Origin: Halomonas sp. McH1-25
GTDB taxonomy: Bacteria; Pseudomonadota; Gammaproteobacteria; Pseudomonadales; Halomonadaceae
Direction of reading: 5' to 3'
DNA: 64,000 nt
NCBI RefSeq assembly: GCF_022348165.1
Contig: NZ_JAKRFI010000003.1
Location: 124,001-188,000 of the forward strand
How positions within the stretch are numbered: position 1 is the first letter of the stretch; each line of letters begins with the position of its first letter. The notes below the pieces were generated by a model. It was given only the letters and a program-made list of their open reading frames with translations. It was not told the DNA's origin and made no database searches. The translations under genes were made by a program, and so were the position numbers. Below, in pieces: positions 8,389-16,859 of the stretch.

Positions 8389-9213
8389 CTAAGATGCTGT
8401 CTGACGCTCTGATTCCGACTGGAACGTGAATTTCTGTGCTACTTCTCTTGCTGCGCGATCGATCGTGTTCGCGACGACTTTCGGTTGCGTCATGAAGACT
8501 GCATGGCTCGCCGGTACCTTGGTGATGTCTGCGCCGATGCGCGTTGCCATATGAACGAGCATCGCTTGATCGAATGCCTTGTCCTCGGTCGCGATCACGG
8601 CCCAACTCGGCTTCGTGCGCCACGCTGCCTGCGTGACTTTGGTTTCGAACACCGACATGTTGATCGGCACCTGCGAATCACGCAGGAAGGCAGCATCTTC
8701 GTCGCTGACGTCGTGGGCGAAGCCCGCCTTGAATTTCTCGAGACTCAGAAATCCGAACCCATCCTTGTGCGTATCGATAACGAAGTCAGGTGTCGCCGCG
8801 AATCCCTGATACTGTTGTGCCGTCGATTCACCCGTATCGGGAGCGAGTGCAGAGACATAGACCAGTCCAACCACGTTCGCGTGCGTGCCTGCTTCAGTGA
8901 TGATGGTCCCGCCCCAGGAATGGCCAACGAGAATGGTCGGGCCCTCTTGACGATCGAGTGCTCGCGTGGTCGAAGCCACATCATCGGCAAGCGAAGTCAG
9001 AGGGTTCTGCACGATTGTGACGCGGTAGCCGCGCCGGGTCAGTTCGTCGTACACAGGCCGCCACCCAGAGCCGTCTGCGAACGCGCCATGCACAAGCACG
9101 ACGTTCATTGCAGGAGTGCCGCCTGATGACGCATCCGGCGGCTCTGCGGCAGCCGAAACGCTAAGTGAAGCAGCTGTGAGGACGGTGGCGAAAATGGCTT
9201 GAATGTTCTTCAT
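8389..9213 (-). CDS. Secreted alpha/beta hydrolase
   Basis: 274 aa from the ATG at 9213, with GGAGAG just upstream; the longer open frame to 9474 has no ribosome site and is rejected. An N-terminal signal peptide (MKNIQAIFATVLTAASLSVSAAA) points to the periplasm. The core begins NVVLVHGAFADGSGWRPVYDEL, the nucleophile is in GHSWGGT, and PASHAVFMTQP supplies the catalytic histidine. This matches the alpha/beta hydrolase group often found under AraC control. It is a paralogue of the 21.0-21.8 kb gene (shared VQNPLTSLADDVA). A 42-bp sequence in its upstream region recurs before the aldehyde dehydrogenase gene, implying shared control. Confidence 0.88.
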   Translation of the reverse strand: MKNIQAIFATVLTAASLSVSAAAEPPDASSGGTPAMNVVLVHGAFADGSGWRPVYDELTRRGYRVTIVQNPLTSLADDVASTTRALDRQEGPTILVGHSWGGTIITEAGTHANVVGLVYVSALAPDTGESTAQQYQGFAATPDFVIDTHKDGFGFLSLEKFKAGFAHDVSDEDAAFLRDSQVPINMSVFETKVTQAAWRTKPSWAVIATEDKAFDQAMLVHMATRIGADITKVPASHAVFMTQPKVVANTIDRAAREVAQKFTFQSESERQTAS

Positions 9214-9273
9214 GACGACTCTCCGTGGAATGGCTATGTGTGGAAGTAAATCTTCGCCAAACGACTTGCGTGA

Positions 9274-9315
9274 ATCCTGAACGAACGGGACGCGCATTGA
9301 ACGATCGGGCCGCGC
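9274..9315 (-). promoter_or_regulatory. Copy 1 of a 42-bp repeated upstream element (putative AraC-regulator site)
   Basis: Bases 9274-9315 match 12095-12136 at 38 of 42 positions, and 9288-9315 are identical to 12109-12136 over 28 bp. The core contains GCGCATTGAACGATCGGGCC. It lies 60-100 bp before the hydrolase start in the same orientation as copy 2 has to the aldehyde dehydrogenase. Non-coding identity of this length at two promoters suggests a common operator, with the adjacent AraC protein as the obvious candidate ligand (inference). Confidence 0.7.
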
Positions 9316-9422
9316 GGTTTCGACATTTCCGGAGATTTTGATTACCCACCGAGAATCCAGCCGGGACGGACGATCGTTAGATGTCCCTCCGGCTAGATCG
9401 AGATGCGCGTACGAAGCTACAT

Positions 9423-10523
9423 TCAGGTGCTCCGGCGCGCATAACTGGAACAACGTGGCGGCGTTAACCGGCATGTCTGTATAAACAGTCCGGCGGGTAG
9501 CCGCATAACGGCCATCGACAAAACGCGAAGAGGAGAGGTAGACAGATTGGGCGATTGTCGCTGTCCGAGGCTTATCGCGAGGTAGTCGTGCAGGCGCTCA
9601 CGCTGTCGGCGCTGTAAGGGGGAATGTAATGCGATTGCAACGCCGCTTAGCGTCAGAATCATCGCCACTATCTCACGGAGCCCCAAGGGCTCGCCGAGCA
9701 CCAGAGCTGCGAACAAGACGCCGAGGACTGGCACCGAAAGGAGTCCTGCGGAGGCGGTCGAGGCCGACAGGCCGCGAAGCGCACTAAACCAGGTAAGGTA
9801 GCACAGGGCCATCGCGACGATAGCCATATAGACCAGTATGCCGAAGCCGAATGGAGAGAGCGCGCTGAAGTGAGGACGCTCAAACAGCAGACCCAGTATG
9901 GCTAGCGGCAGACACCCCAGCCCAACCTGCCATGTTGTCCGCGCGACAAGTGACATTTCTGTCGGTGCCCGGTTAAGAACGGTCCCTAGTGCAAATAGTA
10001 TGGCCGCACCGAGTGAAAGTGCGCAGCCGAGGAGTTGAGTCCATTCAAGGCCCCCTTCTTGGCCGCCGAAAAGTAATGACACACCGACAATACCCAAGGC
10101 TATTGAGAACACGTTCCTGCCGGTTGGCCGTGTCCCATGGACGGGCCATGCCAGCAACGTGGCCCAGATTGGCATTGTGTAAACAAGCAGCAGAATCTGA
10201 CCGACGGGAAGCCACAGCAGCGCCAACGTGGAAAACCCCATCCAGGCGAAGACGTTGGTGAACCCGTCCGCTAACGTGCGGCCGATCAGTCGACGGGGAA
10301 GGACGAGCGAATCCCCCAGCCGAAGCGCAATCAGAGCAAGCGTGGCAGCGCCCACGAGACCTGCCATCCCCCTCGAAAAAAGTGGCGGCCATTCGAGTAT
10401 TAGTAGCTTCATAAGCGTGAAATTGAGTGCCCAGCCTACGGCGGTAATGGCGAGACAGGCGAGGCCTGCCCATTGTCGCTGATCGAGGTTCACCGGTAGT
10501 CTCCAAATTTTCCATGTGGCCAC
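9423..10523 (-). CDS. DMT superfamily transporter, EamA family, with C-terminal extension
   Basis: Inner-membrane drug/metabolite transporter with about ten membrane segments in two EamA repeats (AITAVGWALNFTLMKLLI early; ALCYLTWFSALRGLSASTASAGLLSVPVLGVLFAALVLGE in the second half). The usual family length is near 300 aa; this one is 366. The extra ~60 residues after ALHSPLQRRQR are polar and unlike any known EamA tail, so the original stop may have been lost by a small deletion or frameshift. It begins 130 bp after the aldehyde dehydrogenase stop on the same strand. Substrate unknown; probably export of a small metabolite. Confidence 0.85.
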   Translation of the reverse strand: MATWKIWRLPVNLDQRQWAGLACLAITAVGWALNFTLMKLLILEWPPLFSRGMAGLVGAATLALIALRLGDSLVLPRRLIGRTLADGFTNVFAWMGFSTLALLWLPVGQILLLVYTMPIWATLLAWPVHGTRPTGRNVFSIALGIVGVSLLFGGQEGGLEWTQLLGCALSLGAAILFALGTVLNRAPTEMSLVARTTWQVGLGCLPLAILGLLFERPHFSALSPFGFGILVYMAIVAMALCYLTWFSALRGLSASTASAGLLSVPVLGVLFAALVLGEPLGLREIVAMILTLSGVAIALHSPLQRRQRERLHDYLAISLGQRQSPNLSTSPLRVLSMAVMRLPAGLFIQTCRLTPPRCSSYARRST

Positions 10524-10652
10524 GCTGGTTGGCTTAACCAGCCTTCGGCATACACAGGGGATTCAGTCAGATGGGTCAGTCATCCCGGAAACGGCGCGCC
10601 ATGAGATGGGATTCCTGAAGCGCGCCGGCGATGACGTTCCAGATTGCGCAGC

Positions 10653-12041
10653 CTAGTGGAGAGACCGTCCGGCACGTGCCACTACCACGAGCTTCTGGTT
10701 GACAAACTCCTTGATGCCTACCTCCGAAAGCTCGCGGCCAAAGCCCGAACGCTTCACCCCGCCGAAGGGTAGTTCCGGGCCGCCGCCGGTAATGGCGTTG
10801 ATCCATACCATGCCCGTCTCGATGCGAGATGCGATTGCTCTTGCGCGGTCGATATCGGCCGAGAAGATCGAGCCGCCTAGGCCAAAGGAGGAGTCGTTCG
10901 CAAGCGCGACCAGATCCTCGTCGTCGCGCACGATATGGACTTGTGCGACTGGCCCAAAGAACTCCTCGAAATATGCTGGATTTTCACGCGTGACGTTGGT
11001 CAGGATCGTTGGCTCGAAAAAGGCTCCTTCGCCCTGCATAGGATTGCCACCATGGAGAACGTGGGCGCCCGCCTCGACTGCCCTGCGAACCTGTTCCGTG
11101 AGGTTGTCGCGCGCAGCCATTGAGGAAAGCGGTCCGAGACCGACAGTCTCATCCATCGGATCACCAACGCGTATCGCTCCGAACCTTTGCACAAGCTTGT
11201 CGATGAAGCTGCCGGCCACCTTCTCATGGACGAGAAACCGCTTCGCCGCCGTGCAGACCTGCCCAGCGACCGAAAGTCGGCCAGCCGTACCAACGTCGGC
11301 CGCGTGATCGAGATCCGCATCATCCAGTACCGCGAAAACGTCCGCACCGCCAAGCTCCAGGACCGACTTCTTGAGGTTGCGGCCGGCCTCGGCTGCAACG
11401 ATGCTGCCCGCCTGTTCTGAACCGGTCAGCGTCACACCTTGGACGCGATCATCCTGCAGCAGCATGGCGATCTGATCCTTGCTCGCAAATACGGTCGTCC
11501 AGGCGCCCTTGGGCGCGCCTGCCTCAAGTATCAGCTCTTCGAACAGAATTGCGCATTGCGGCACGATACCGGCCGGCTTGACGAGTACAGAATTGCCCGC
11601 CGCGATTGCAGGTGCCGCGACACGCATGAGTTGGTAGAAAGGGAAGTTCCACGGTTCGATGGCGACGATGACGCCAATCGGATGAAACTCCATCCAGGCA
11701 TCGCCTTGGTCGGTCTCGATCCTTTCGGGCGCGAGCATTCTCGCGGCATGATTCGCGAAGTAGTGAGCGATCCTGGCGGTTTCGCCAACCTCCCATTGTG
11801 CTTCGGAGATGCGCTTGCCCGTCTCTCGGACAATAACTCTTGCCAGGTCCTCTGACCTGGAGCCGATCAGTTCAGCCAGTCGTGAAAGAACTTCAAGCCG
11901 TCTCTCGATCCCCCCCTGCGACCAGTTCGATCTATAGACCGCGTCTGCCCCGGCGATGGCGTTGTTGATTTCGGCATCAGAGTGATTAGCAAACTCTGCG
12001 ACAGTCTCGCCGGTCACGGGATTGGTGCTCTTGTAGGACAT
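10653..12041 (-). CDS. NAD(P)-dependent aldehyde dehydrogenase, succinate-semialdehyde dehydrogenase type
   Basis: 462 aa, the short Sad/YneI-like form of the ALDH superfamily. The sequence starts with YKSTNPVTGETV; the catalytic glutamate lies in LELGGADVF, the nucleophilic cysteine in GQVCTAAKRF, and cofactor-binding elements in PWNFPFYQLMRV and LTGSEQAG. It ends with PFGGVKRSGFGRELSEVGIKEFVNQK. It should oxidise an aldehyde such as succinate semialdehyde to the acid in the cytoplasm. The 28-bp core of the repeated upstream element lies 68-95 bp before the start, and an AraC-family gene sits directly upstream, so induction by that regulator is likely. Confidence 0.92.
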   Translation of the reverse strand: MSYKSTNPVTGETVAEFANHSDAEINNAIAGADAVYRSNWSQGGIERRLEVLSRLAELIGSRSEDLARVIVRETGKRISEAQWEVGETARIAHYFANHAARMLAPERIETDQGDAWMEFHPIGVIVAIEPWNFPFYQLMRVAAPAIAAGNSVLVKPAGIVPQCAILFEELILEAGAPKGAWTTVFASKDQIAMLLQDDRVQGVTLTGSEQAGSIVAAEAGRNLKKSVLELGGADVFAVLDDADLDHAADVGTAGRLSVAGQVCTAAKRFLVHEKVAGSFIDKLVQRFGAIRVGDPMDETVGLGPLSSMAARDNLTEQVRRAVEAGAHVLHGGNPMQGEGAFFEPTILTNVTRENPAYFEEFFGPVAQVHIVRDDEDLVALANDSSFGLGGSIFSADIDRARAIASRIETGMVWINAITGGGPELPFGGVKRSGFGRELSEVGIKEFVNQKLVVVARAGRSLH

Positions 12042-12094
12042 GGAATCTCTCCGTTGGTTGAGGTGGAGAGATTTTCATCAAACAAACACTGAGC

Positions 12095-12136
12095 ATCCTG
12101 TATGAAAAGGACGCGCATTGAACGATCGGGCCGCGC
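12095..12136 (-). promoter_or_regulatory. Copy 2 of the 42-bp repeated upstream element (putative AraC-regulator site)
   Basis: Matches the 9274-9315 element at 38 of 42 positions and perfectly over its last 28. It fills the short gap between the AraC gene end (12152) and the aldehyde dehydrogenase start (12041), about 54-95 bp upstream of the latter. Its placement upstream of a divergent set of functions, together with identity in a non-coding region, supports an operator or promoter role. Confidence 0.7.
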
Positions 12137-12151
12137 CGGTCGCTCGCCAGC

Positions 12152-13087
12152 CTAACGCTGCTGGAGGCGCCGCCACGCGCCTGGACTCATGCCAACCGAC
12201 CGCTGGAAAACACGCGTAAAGTGACTTTGGTCCGCGAACCCGCAATCGAGTCCAATGTCGATCAGCGTGCAGCGGGGGTTCGCAAGGAGCTGCTTCGCTT
12301 TTTCGATTCGCAGGTTGAGCAGCCACGCATGTGGCGACATGCCTGTCGTTCCGCGGAATGCGCGCGTGAAATGGCGGATAGATAGCTCGCACGCTTTCGA
12401 TAATTCCGCAAGCGTGATGTTGCCCGCGAGATTCGCCGCGATCAGTTCCTTGGCGCGTCGCTCTTGCCAGCGTGCCAGCGTCCCGGCCTTCGCCTCCGAT
12501 CTTGCGCGCATGCCGCCATATTTGTGCGCGACGTGAGTCGCAAGCGCAATCGCCACATGATCCACAAAGAGCTCGCTTGCCTGAGTCGGCGCAGACAACG
12601 CCGGCCGAATCGCGAGCAACAGATGCCGTGCAGCCGGATCATGCAAGGCCCGGCCTGGTTCATGGCGAAGTTCGTCGATTCGCGGTGAGTTCGCATCCTC
12701 GGCCAGCGCCTCGAGCGATTTGCGCGGTATGTAGAGATCCACCGCATGAAATGGATCGCGACGATCGATCGACAGGTTCGTTCTGAGATCGAAGATAGCG
12801 ACTGCGCCGGCGTCGAACTCGCGTGGGCGAATCAAGCGGCCATCTTCGTACAGGTCGAAATCCGGACACGCCTGGAGTTGAAGCGCGATCAAGAATGCAT
12901 CGTCTCGAATCGGTTCGGTAATCGCGGCATCGTCTGGACCGGCCGTGAGCTCAATGAACGTCATCCCCGATTTGCAGGCGGAGCTCGTCGGCAAGACCGG
13001 CGGGCTTTTCAGATTCATGGAGTCGGTGAGAGCGCGGAGTCCGGAAGCCCCTCGTTGTTCTATCTGAACGCTATTGTGGCCGCGCAT
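12152..13087 (-). CDS. AraC family transcriptional regulator
   Basis: About 311 aa from the ATG at 13087, which has GAGGG at the right distance; ATG codons at 13093 and 13114 would extend it slightly. The C-terminal ~100 residues form the two-helix-turn-helix AraC domain (ITLAELSKACELSIRHFTRAF, then CTLIDIGLDCGFADQSHFTRVFQRSVGMSPGAW). The N-terminal part is a cupin-like ligand domain without a recognisable ligand signature. It is encoded just upstream of the aldehyde dehydrogenase on the same strand, separated only by the repeated element, and probably controls both the dehydrogenase and the 8.4-9.2 kb hydrolase. Confidence 0.9.
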   Translation of the reverse strand: MRGHNSVQIEQRGASGLRALTDSMNLKSPPVLPTSSACKSGMTFIELTAGPDDAAITEPIRDDAFLIALQLQACPDFDLYEDGRLIRPREFDAGAVAIFDLRTNLSIDRRDPFHAVDLYIPRKSLEALAEDANSPRIDELRHEPGRALHDPAARHLLLAIRPALSAPTQASELFVDHVAIALATHVAHKYGGMRARSEAKAGTLARWQERRAKELIAANLAGNITLAELSKACELSIRHFTRAFRGTTGMSPHAWLLNLRIEKAKQLLANPRCTLIDIGLDCGFADQSHFTRVFQRSVGMSPGAWRRLQQR

Positions 13088-13375
13088 TGACATGCCCTCA
13101 GAGGACAGTAGCAATATTGAACGGTATTAGTGGCGAGCACATTCTGGACTGTTTGCTACGATAAGGACCGGCCGGAATCTACCATCGACTAGCCATTCTT
13201 TACCCAGATAATCTCGCATATAACACAGCAGCAAATCCTCGTCCAGAAGGTCCCTATCGGCCGGCGCATGCTTTTTCTCCCAGCATGGACAACATGGTAG
13301 AGGTAACCGCCGACCTCTAACGAGGCGGGCGTCTACCGGGAACTTCGGGCGGGTGTGCTTCCAGCATCCGCCGTC

Positions 13376-14323
13376 CTATTGCGAGCCTTGTTTCGTGGTG
13401 CCTGTAGAGATATCTCTGTTTAACCCGCCGAGGTGGGCGCGAGCCAAATCGGTGAAGGCCTTGAGTGCGGCGGAAGGGTTGCGACGGTTCGGATAGTAGA
13501 GGCAGAGCGGATCTTTGGGCGGTGTCCATTCTTTCAGTACCTGTTCGAACTGTCCGGTCTCGATCTCTCGGAGCACGTCGCGCTCCATAAAAAAGCCGAG
13601 CCCCATTCCCTCCTGCACGGCCGCTTTTGCCAGGCTGGTCTCATCGAGCGTGAGTGGGCCGCTGACATCGACCTTGATCACCTCTCCGTTACGTTCAAAT
13701 TGCCATGGATAGATAGCGCCATTGGGTAGGCGAATACGTATGCAACGACATTGGAATAGATCAGCAGGCGTGGTAGGTCGACCGTTCTCATCCAAATATG
13801 CAGGCGAGCCGACCACTGCATAGCGCTGCGGCTGCCCGAGTGAAATCGCGATCATGTCACTGGGTACAAGGTTTGCTGATCGTACGCCGAGGTCGAACCC
13901 CTCAGCGACAATGTCTACCAAGCGGCCTTCAGTAACGAGATCGATATGTACCTGCGGATGACGTTTCAGAAACTCTAAGACCAGCGGCAAAAGGGCTTCG
14001 CGGGCGGCGCTGGCAAAAGTATTGATACGCAAGACGCCCGAGGGTCCGGCGCTATGGGATCGCACCGCTTCGAGCGCGCCGCGTAACTCCTGCAAGGCCG
14101 GGCCTACCCGGTCCACGAACATCCTGCCTGCCTCGGTCAGAGATACGCTACGTGTCGTGCGATTGAAAAGCCGCGTGCCGAGACTCGTTTCCAGTTTGGC
14201 AATGGTATTGCTCAAAGCGGTGGTGGAAACGCCGAGCTCGATAGCCGCCTGTCGAAACGAAGCCCTGCGTGCCACGGCCATTGCGGCTTCGAACTCATTG
14301 AGGCCAAGGCGCTGTTCTGGCAT
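13376..14323 (-). CDS. LysR family transcriptional regulator
   Basis: 315 aa with the LysR layout: N-terminal winged helix-turn-helix ([38 protein letters not shown], residues ~7-65), a linker helix, and a two-lobed effector domain ([22 protein letters not shown] onward). AGGA lies 8 nt before the ATG. It is divergently transcribed from the NTF2-like/SDR pair across 127 bp, the standard arrangement for a LysR protein controlling its neighbour. The gap holds A+T-rich half-sites (CAATTGTCCAAATTAT) that could be its binding region. Confidence 0.92.
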   Translation of the reverse strand: MPEQRLGLNEFEAAMAVARRASFRQAAIELGVSTTALSNTIAKLETSLGTRLFNRTTRSVSLTEAGRMFVDRVGPALQELRGALEAVRSHSAGPSGVLRINTFASAAREALLPLVLEFLKRHPQVHIDLVTEGRLVDIVAEGFDLGVRSANLVPSDMIAISLGQPQRYAVVGSPAYLDENGRPTTPADLFQCRCIRIRLPNGAIYPWQFERNGEVIKVDVSGPLTLDETSLAKAAVQEGMGLGFFMERDVLREIETGQFEQVLKEWTPPKDPLCLYYPNRRNPSAALKAFTDLARAHLGGLNRDISTGTTKQGSQ

Positions 14324-14450
14324 TCGATTATCCTGCTTTTCGGGATGCGCTATGAATCTCTATCCCAATTGTCCAAATTATCGGCCGCTCTTATCTTGTC
14401 TTCAAGCTTGCATGCTTAACCCAGCCACTTCTTGGACAGGAGATTCGGTG

Positions 14451-14777
14451 ATGAGCGTTCAGTTACCTGAAGTTGTCGAGAGGTACTTCAGGACCAGTAA
14501 TGGTGGTGACATCCCGCGTGTTGTGGATTGTTTTTGTACCGATGCTACGGTGATCGACGAGAACCAGACACACCAGGGGATCGACGCCATCGAAACCTGG
14601 CAACGTGAGGCACAGCAAGCATTTACCTACCGTGTCGAGCCACTGGAAGCAGTGCATGAAGAGGGCCGATTGATCGTCAAGACTCGTGTTGTCGGTGATT
14701 TCCCCGGCAGTCCAACGGAACTGGACCACGTGTTTCTGCTGCAAGACGGTCGGATTCGCTCGTTGGAGATTGCCTGA
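14451..14777 (+). CDS. NTF2-like (SnoaL-type) small protein
   Basis: 108 aa from the ATG at 14451, with AGGAG 8 nt upstream; the longer open frame reaching back into the LysR gene is not supported. The fold is that of SnoaL/NTF2-like proteins: helix [17 protein letters not shown], then [19 protein letters not shown], then beta strands to [17 protein letters not shown]. Such proteins act as isomerases, cyclases or binding partners. The stop overlaps the SDR start (TGATG), so both are made together, and the pair probably acts on one substrate. Function otherwise unknown. Confidence 0.88.
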   Translation: MSVQLPEVVERYFRTSNGGDIPRVVDCFCTDATVIDENQTHQGIDAIETWQREAQQAFTYRVEPLEAVHEEGRLIVKTRVVGDFPGSPTELDHVFLLQDGRIRSLEIA

Positions 14778-15553
14778 TGATGAACCTTGACTTGAAAGGC
14801 AAGCGGGTCCTGGTCACCGGTGGTACCAAAGGTGTCGGACGTGCCGTAGTCGAACTGTTCCTCGCGCAGGGAGCGAAGTTGATCACCTCGGCCCGGCAGG
14901 CGACCGCCGACATGACAGACGTCCTGTGCGTTTCGGCTGATCTCTCGACCAGAGAAGGGTGTGATGTCCTGGTGGCCGAGGCTAAACGTCTCCTGGGCAC
15001 GGTGGACATAATCGTTCATGTCTTGGGTGGTTCGTCGGCCCCCGGCGGCGGGTTTGCTGCGCTGAGTGAGGAGCAATGGCAGAGCGAACTCAACTTGAAC
15101 CTGTTTCCCGCCGTGCGTCTGGATCGGGCCTTGCTCCCGGATATGTTGGCGCGAAACGAAGGCGTCATCATTCATGTAACCTCGATTCAGAGCAAGCTGC
15201 CCCTGCCTGAAGCAACGACGGCTTATGCCGCTGCCAAAGCAGCGCTCTCGACCTACAGCAAAAGTCTGTCGAAAGAAGTTTCGCCAAAAGGTGTTCGAGT
15301 CGTGCGGGTTGCCCCGGGGTGGGTCGAAACCGAATCATCCGTCGCGCTGGCCGAGCGACTGGCGAAGGAGGCGGGTACCGATTACGAAGGGGGTAAACAG
15401 ATAATCATGGATTCAATCGGAGGTATTCCGCTTGGACGCCCCTCCGCACCGTCCGAGGTTGCTAATCTCATTGCGTTCCTGGCTTCGCCTCGCGCCGCAT
15501 CCATCACCGGGACCGAATTTGTTATCGATGGAGGAACCGTTCCGACAGCCTAG
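14777..15553 (+). CDS. SDR family oxidoreductase
   Basis: Classical short-chain dehydrogenase/reductase, 258 aa. The cofactor motif TGGTKGVG is at residues 14-21, the catalytic Ser follows HVTSIQ and the YxxxK pair is in [22 protein letters not shown] closes the protein as usual. It is a cytoplasmic NAD(P)H-dependent enzyme. The start overlaps the stop of the NTF2-like gene by one base, and a divergent LysR gene probably controls both. The substrate is not evident. A 15-bp hairpin ends the unit. Confidence 0.93.
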   Translation: MMNLDLKGKRVLVTGGTKGVGRAVVELFLAQGAKLITSARQATADMTDVLCVSADLSTREGCDVLVAEAKRLLGTVDIIVHVLGGSSAPGGGFAALSEEQWQSELNLNLFPAVRLDRALLPDMLARNEGVIIHVTSIQSKLPLPEATTAYAAAKAALSTYSKSLSKEVSPKGVRVVRVAPGWVETESSVALAERLAKEAGTDYEGGKQIIMDSIGGIPLGRPSAPSEVANLIAFLASPRAASITGTEFVIDGGTVPTA

Positions 15554-15571
15554 CCGTAGTAACTCTCGCTT

Positions 15572-15604
15572 ATCAGCGCCAGTGGGTTGCCCACTGGCGC
15601 TGAT
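15572..15604. terminator. Bidirectional hairpin between convergent SDR and OYE genes
   Basis: A perfect 15-bp stem (15572-15586 with 15590-15604) and 3-nt loop sits between two converging genes, 19 bp after one stop and 30 bp from the other. A T-run is lacking, but the position and stem strength suggest a shared terminator. Confidence 0.7.
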
Positions 15605-15633
15605 CCGCAAACATTCCCTACTCGTTTGTCTTG

Positions 15634-16755
15634 TTAGGCGACCGCTACAGAGTCAAGGAATGGATAGTCTGTATATCCCTCTTTACCTCCACCATAGAAG
15701 GTCGCGCGCACGTGCGCATTGAGCGGCGCATTTTGGCGTAAGCGCTCAGGCAGATCGGGGTTCGCGATAAACAGCCGCCCGAACGCAATGGCGTCGGAGT
15801 TGCCCGAAGCAATCGCCTGGCGCGCCGTTTCAGGGGTAAAACCGCCGGCCGAAATGACGGGGCCTCCAAATATCGTTTTGAATAGCTTCGCCACGTCGGG
15901 GGCATCCATATCGAGCGGCATTTCATCATTGGTGAAATCTGCTCGGGGCTCGATGAGGTGAAGGTATGCAAGGCCGCGTTTACCTAACTCGGACACAACG
16001 TGTTCCCATAGCGCAATCCCATCCGTGTCAGACATGCCAAGGATGTTGCTCCAAGGCGACAGGCGGACACCGACTCGGTCGGCACCAATGGCCAGCGTCA
16101 CAGCATCGACGATTTCCAACAGGAAACGCGAGCGGTTCTCGATGGATCCGCCATAGGTATCGGTACGCTGATTGCTGCCGTTGTGCAGAAACTGATCGAT
16201 CAGGTAGCCGTTTGCACCATGGATTTCGACGGCATCGAAACCCGCCGCGCGGGCGTTCAGTGCAGCCTGGACAAACTCATCTTTAATCCCAGCGATCTCG
16301 GCCAGGTCCAGTGCGCGGGGCGTTTCAAACGGCACGGGATTGCCTTCGGCATCAGAATGCTCGCCCGGGGCGGCAATGGCCGAAGGGGCAACGGGAAGCG
16401 CTTGACCGGGTTGCAAGGACGAGTGAGAAACCCGACCGACATGCCAGATCTGGTTCACGATGAAGCCGCCCTTGGCATGCACTGCGTCGGTTACGAGCCT
16501 CCAACCTTCGACTTGTTCTGGCAAGTAGATGCCCGGCACCCAACGATAGCCGCGTGCCTGCGCACTGATATTCGTCGCCTCGGTGATTTGCAGGCTACCC
16601 TCGCTGGCGCGCTGCCCATAATATTCCGCGTTGAGTTCATACGGAATGTCATCCGGCTGCTTGGCACGCATACGCGTCAGTGGGGCCATGACGACTCGGT
16701 GTTTGAGAGTCAGCGCGCCAAGAGATACCGAGCTGAACAGAGGATCGTTAGACAT
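15634..16755 (-). CDS. Alkene reductase, Old Yellow Enzyme family
   Basis: Second FMN-dependent ene-reductase of the window, 373 aa, with AGGAG before the ATG at 16755. It carries SLGALTLKHRVVMAPLTRMRA at the start, the His/Asn pair in EIHGANGYLIDQF and RTDTYGGSIENRSRF. It is clearly homologous to but diverged from the 7.2-8.3 kb enzyme, so this is not a recent tandem copy. A LysR gene lies divergently 104 bp away, with palindromic sites between, suggesting that this enzyme is induced by an electrophile or its reduced product sensed by that regulator. Confidence 0.93.
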   Translation of the reverse strand: MSNDPLFSSVSLGALTLKHRVVMAPLTRMRAKQPDDIPYELNAEYYGQRASEGSLQITEATNISAQARGYRWVPGIYLPEQVEGWRLVTDAVHAKGGFIVNQIWHVGRVSHSSLQPGQALPVAPSAIAAPGEHSDAEGNPVPFETPRALDLAEIAGIKDEFVQAALNARAAGFDAVEIHGANGYLIDQFLHNGSNQRTDTYGGSIENRSRFLLEIVDAVTLAIGADRVGVRLSPWSNILGMSDTDGIALWEHVVSELGKRGLAYLHLIEPRADFTNDEMPLDMDAPDVAKLFKTIFGGPVISAGGFTPETARQAIASGNSDAIAFGRLFIANPDLPERLRQNAPLNAHVRATFYGGGKEGYTDYPFLDSVAVA

Positions 16756-16796
16756 GCCAAAATCTCCTATGGGTGATATGGACCCACTTTAAGCCA

Positions 16797-16851
16797 TAAC
16801 GAAACCTGTTAGTATTAAGATAAATGTGAAGCTTAATAACGGAAATCGTTA
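16797..16851. promoter_or_regulatory. Palindromic LysR-type operator region between OYE and lysR genes
   Basis: Two 15-mers of the form TAACG-N5-(C/T)GTTA lie at 16797-16811 and 16837-16851, their centres 40 bp apart (about four helical turns, same face). Between them ATTAAG at 16814-16819 is mirrored by CTTAAT at 16832-16837. Repeated dyads on one face in a divergent LysR promoter are the expected layout of recognition and activation sites. Confidence 0.6.
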
Positions 16852-16859
16852 AAGAGGTA

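Noticed and set aside
13094-13375. Possible extra operator copy near 13110-13125 (ATTGAACG)
   Set aside because: Only eight bases match the 28-bp element and the flanks differ, so chance similarity is likely.
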